This document shows positions 6,957-6,977 of a stretch of DNA of 6,977 nt, piece after piece. The stretch is taken from the NCBI GenBank assembly GCA_964226685.1, contig CAXQRU010000089.1, positions 1 to 6,977 of the forward strand, read 5' to 3'. A model generated the notes under the pieces. It had not been told where the DNA came from and made no database searches. It saw only the letters and a program-made list of their open reading frames with translations. Positions within the stretch are counted from its first letter, which is position 1; each line of letters opens with the position of its first letter. The position numbers and the translations under genes are program-made. This stretch comes from CAXQRU01 sp964226685 (GTDB lineage: Bacteria > Pseudomonadota > Gammaproteobacteria > Pseudomonadales > Cellvibrionaceae).

Positions 6957-6977
6957 AGATCGGAAGAGCGTCGTGTA
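6957..6977. other. Illumina TruSeq adapter remnant (non-genomic)
   Basis: The final 21 bases begin AGATCGGAAGAGC and continue exactly as the reverse complement of the TruSeq universal adapter does. They sit at the very end of the window, where an untrimmed adapter at a contig end would be found. The genuine sequence therefore stops at about 6956. One or two bases at the junction could be shared by chance. Confidence 0.95.

Overview
The window looks like a chromosomal contig from a gammaproteobacterium of middling GC content. HexR-type control of sugar catabolism and an NtrB/NtrC nitrogen pair with gamma-type motifs both point there. By remembered similarity the proteins resemble those of pseudomonads and of marine Oceanospirillales- or Cellvibrionales-like bacteria, but the genus cannot be fixed from the sequence alone. 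No phage, IS element, CRISPR array, tRNA or rRNA was seen. The last 21 bases (6957-6977) match the start of the Illumina TruSeq adapter, so the right edge is a contig end and those bases are not genomic.

Layout. Positions 1-265 are AT-rich and hold a strong intrinsic terminator (174-205). An open frame runs in from the left edge and stops 6 bases before the terminator stem. hexR (266-1129, +) encodes an RpiR-family repressor with a DNA-binding HTH and a sugar-phosphate-binding SIS domain. Next on the same strand is a large PAS-PAS-GGDEF-EAL protein (start at 1157 or 1172, stop 3583), with a decayed GGDEF half and an apparently intact c-di-GMP phosphodiesterase half. An orphan ParA-type ATPase follows (3709-4509, +). 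Its stop codon lies inside a two-part hairpin. A 134-base convergent gap then leads to ntrC (6044-4644, -) and ntrB (6956-6044, -). These two overlap by one base (TAATG) and are transcribed towards parA. ntrB is cut off at its 5' end by the contig edge.

How the genes may work together. NtrB and NtrC form the classic nitrogen-limitation phosphorelay acting with sigma-54. HexR normally senses KDPG and controls Entner-Doudoroff and central carbon genes, but none of those genes lies to its right here. The phosphodiesterase follows hexR after only 27-42 bases with no terminator between them, so co-transcription is possible. Any functional link among carbon control, c-di-GMP turnover and the ParA is inference. 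I see no clearly undescribed system. The points most worth checking are the region before hexR, the lone ParA with its hairpin, and the hexR-phosphodiesterase pairing.
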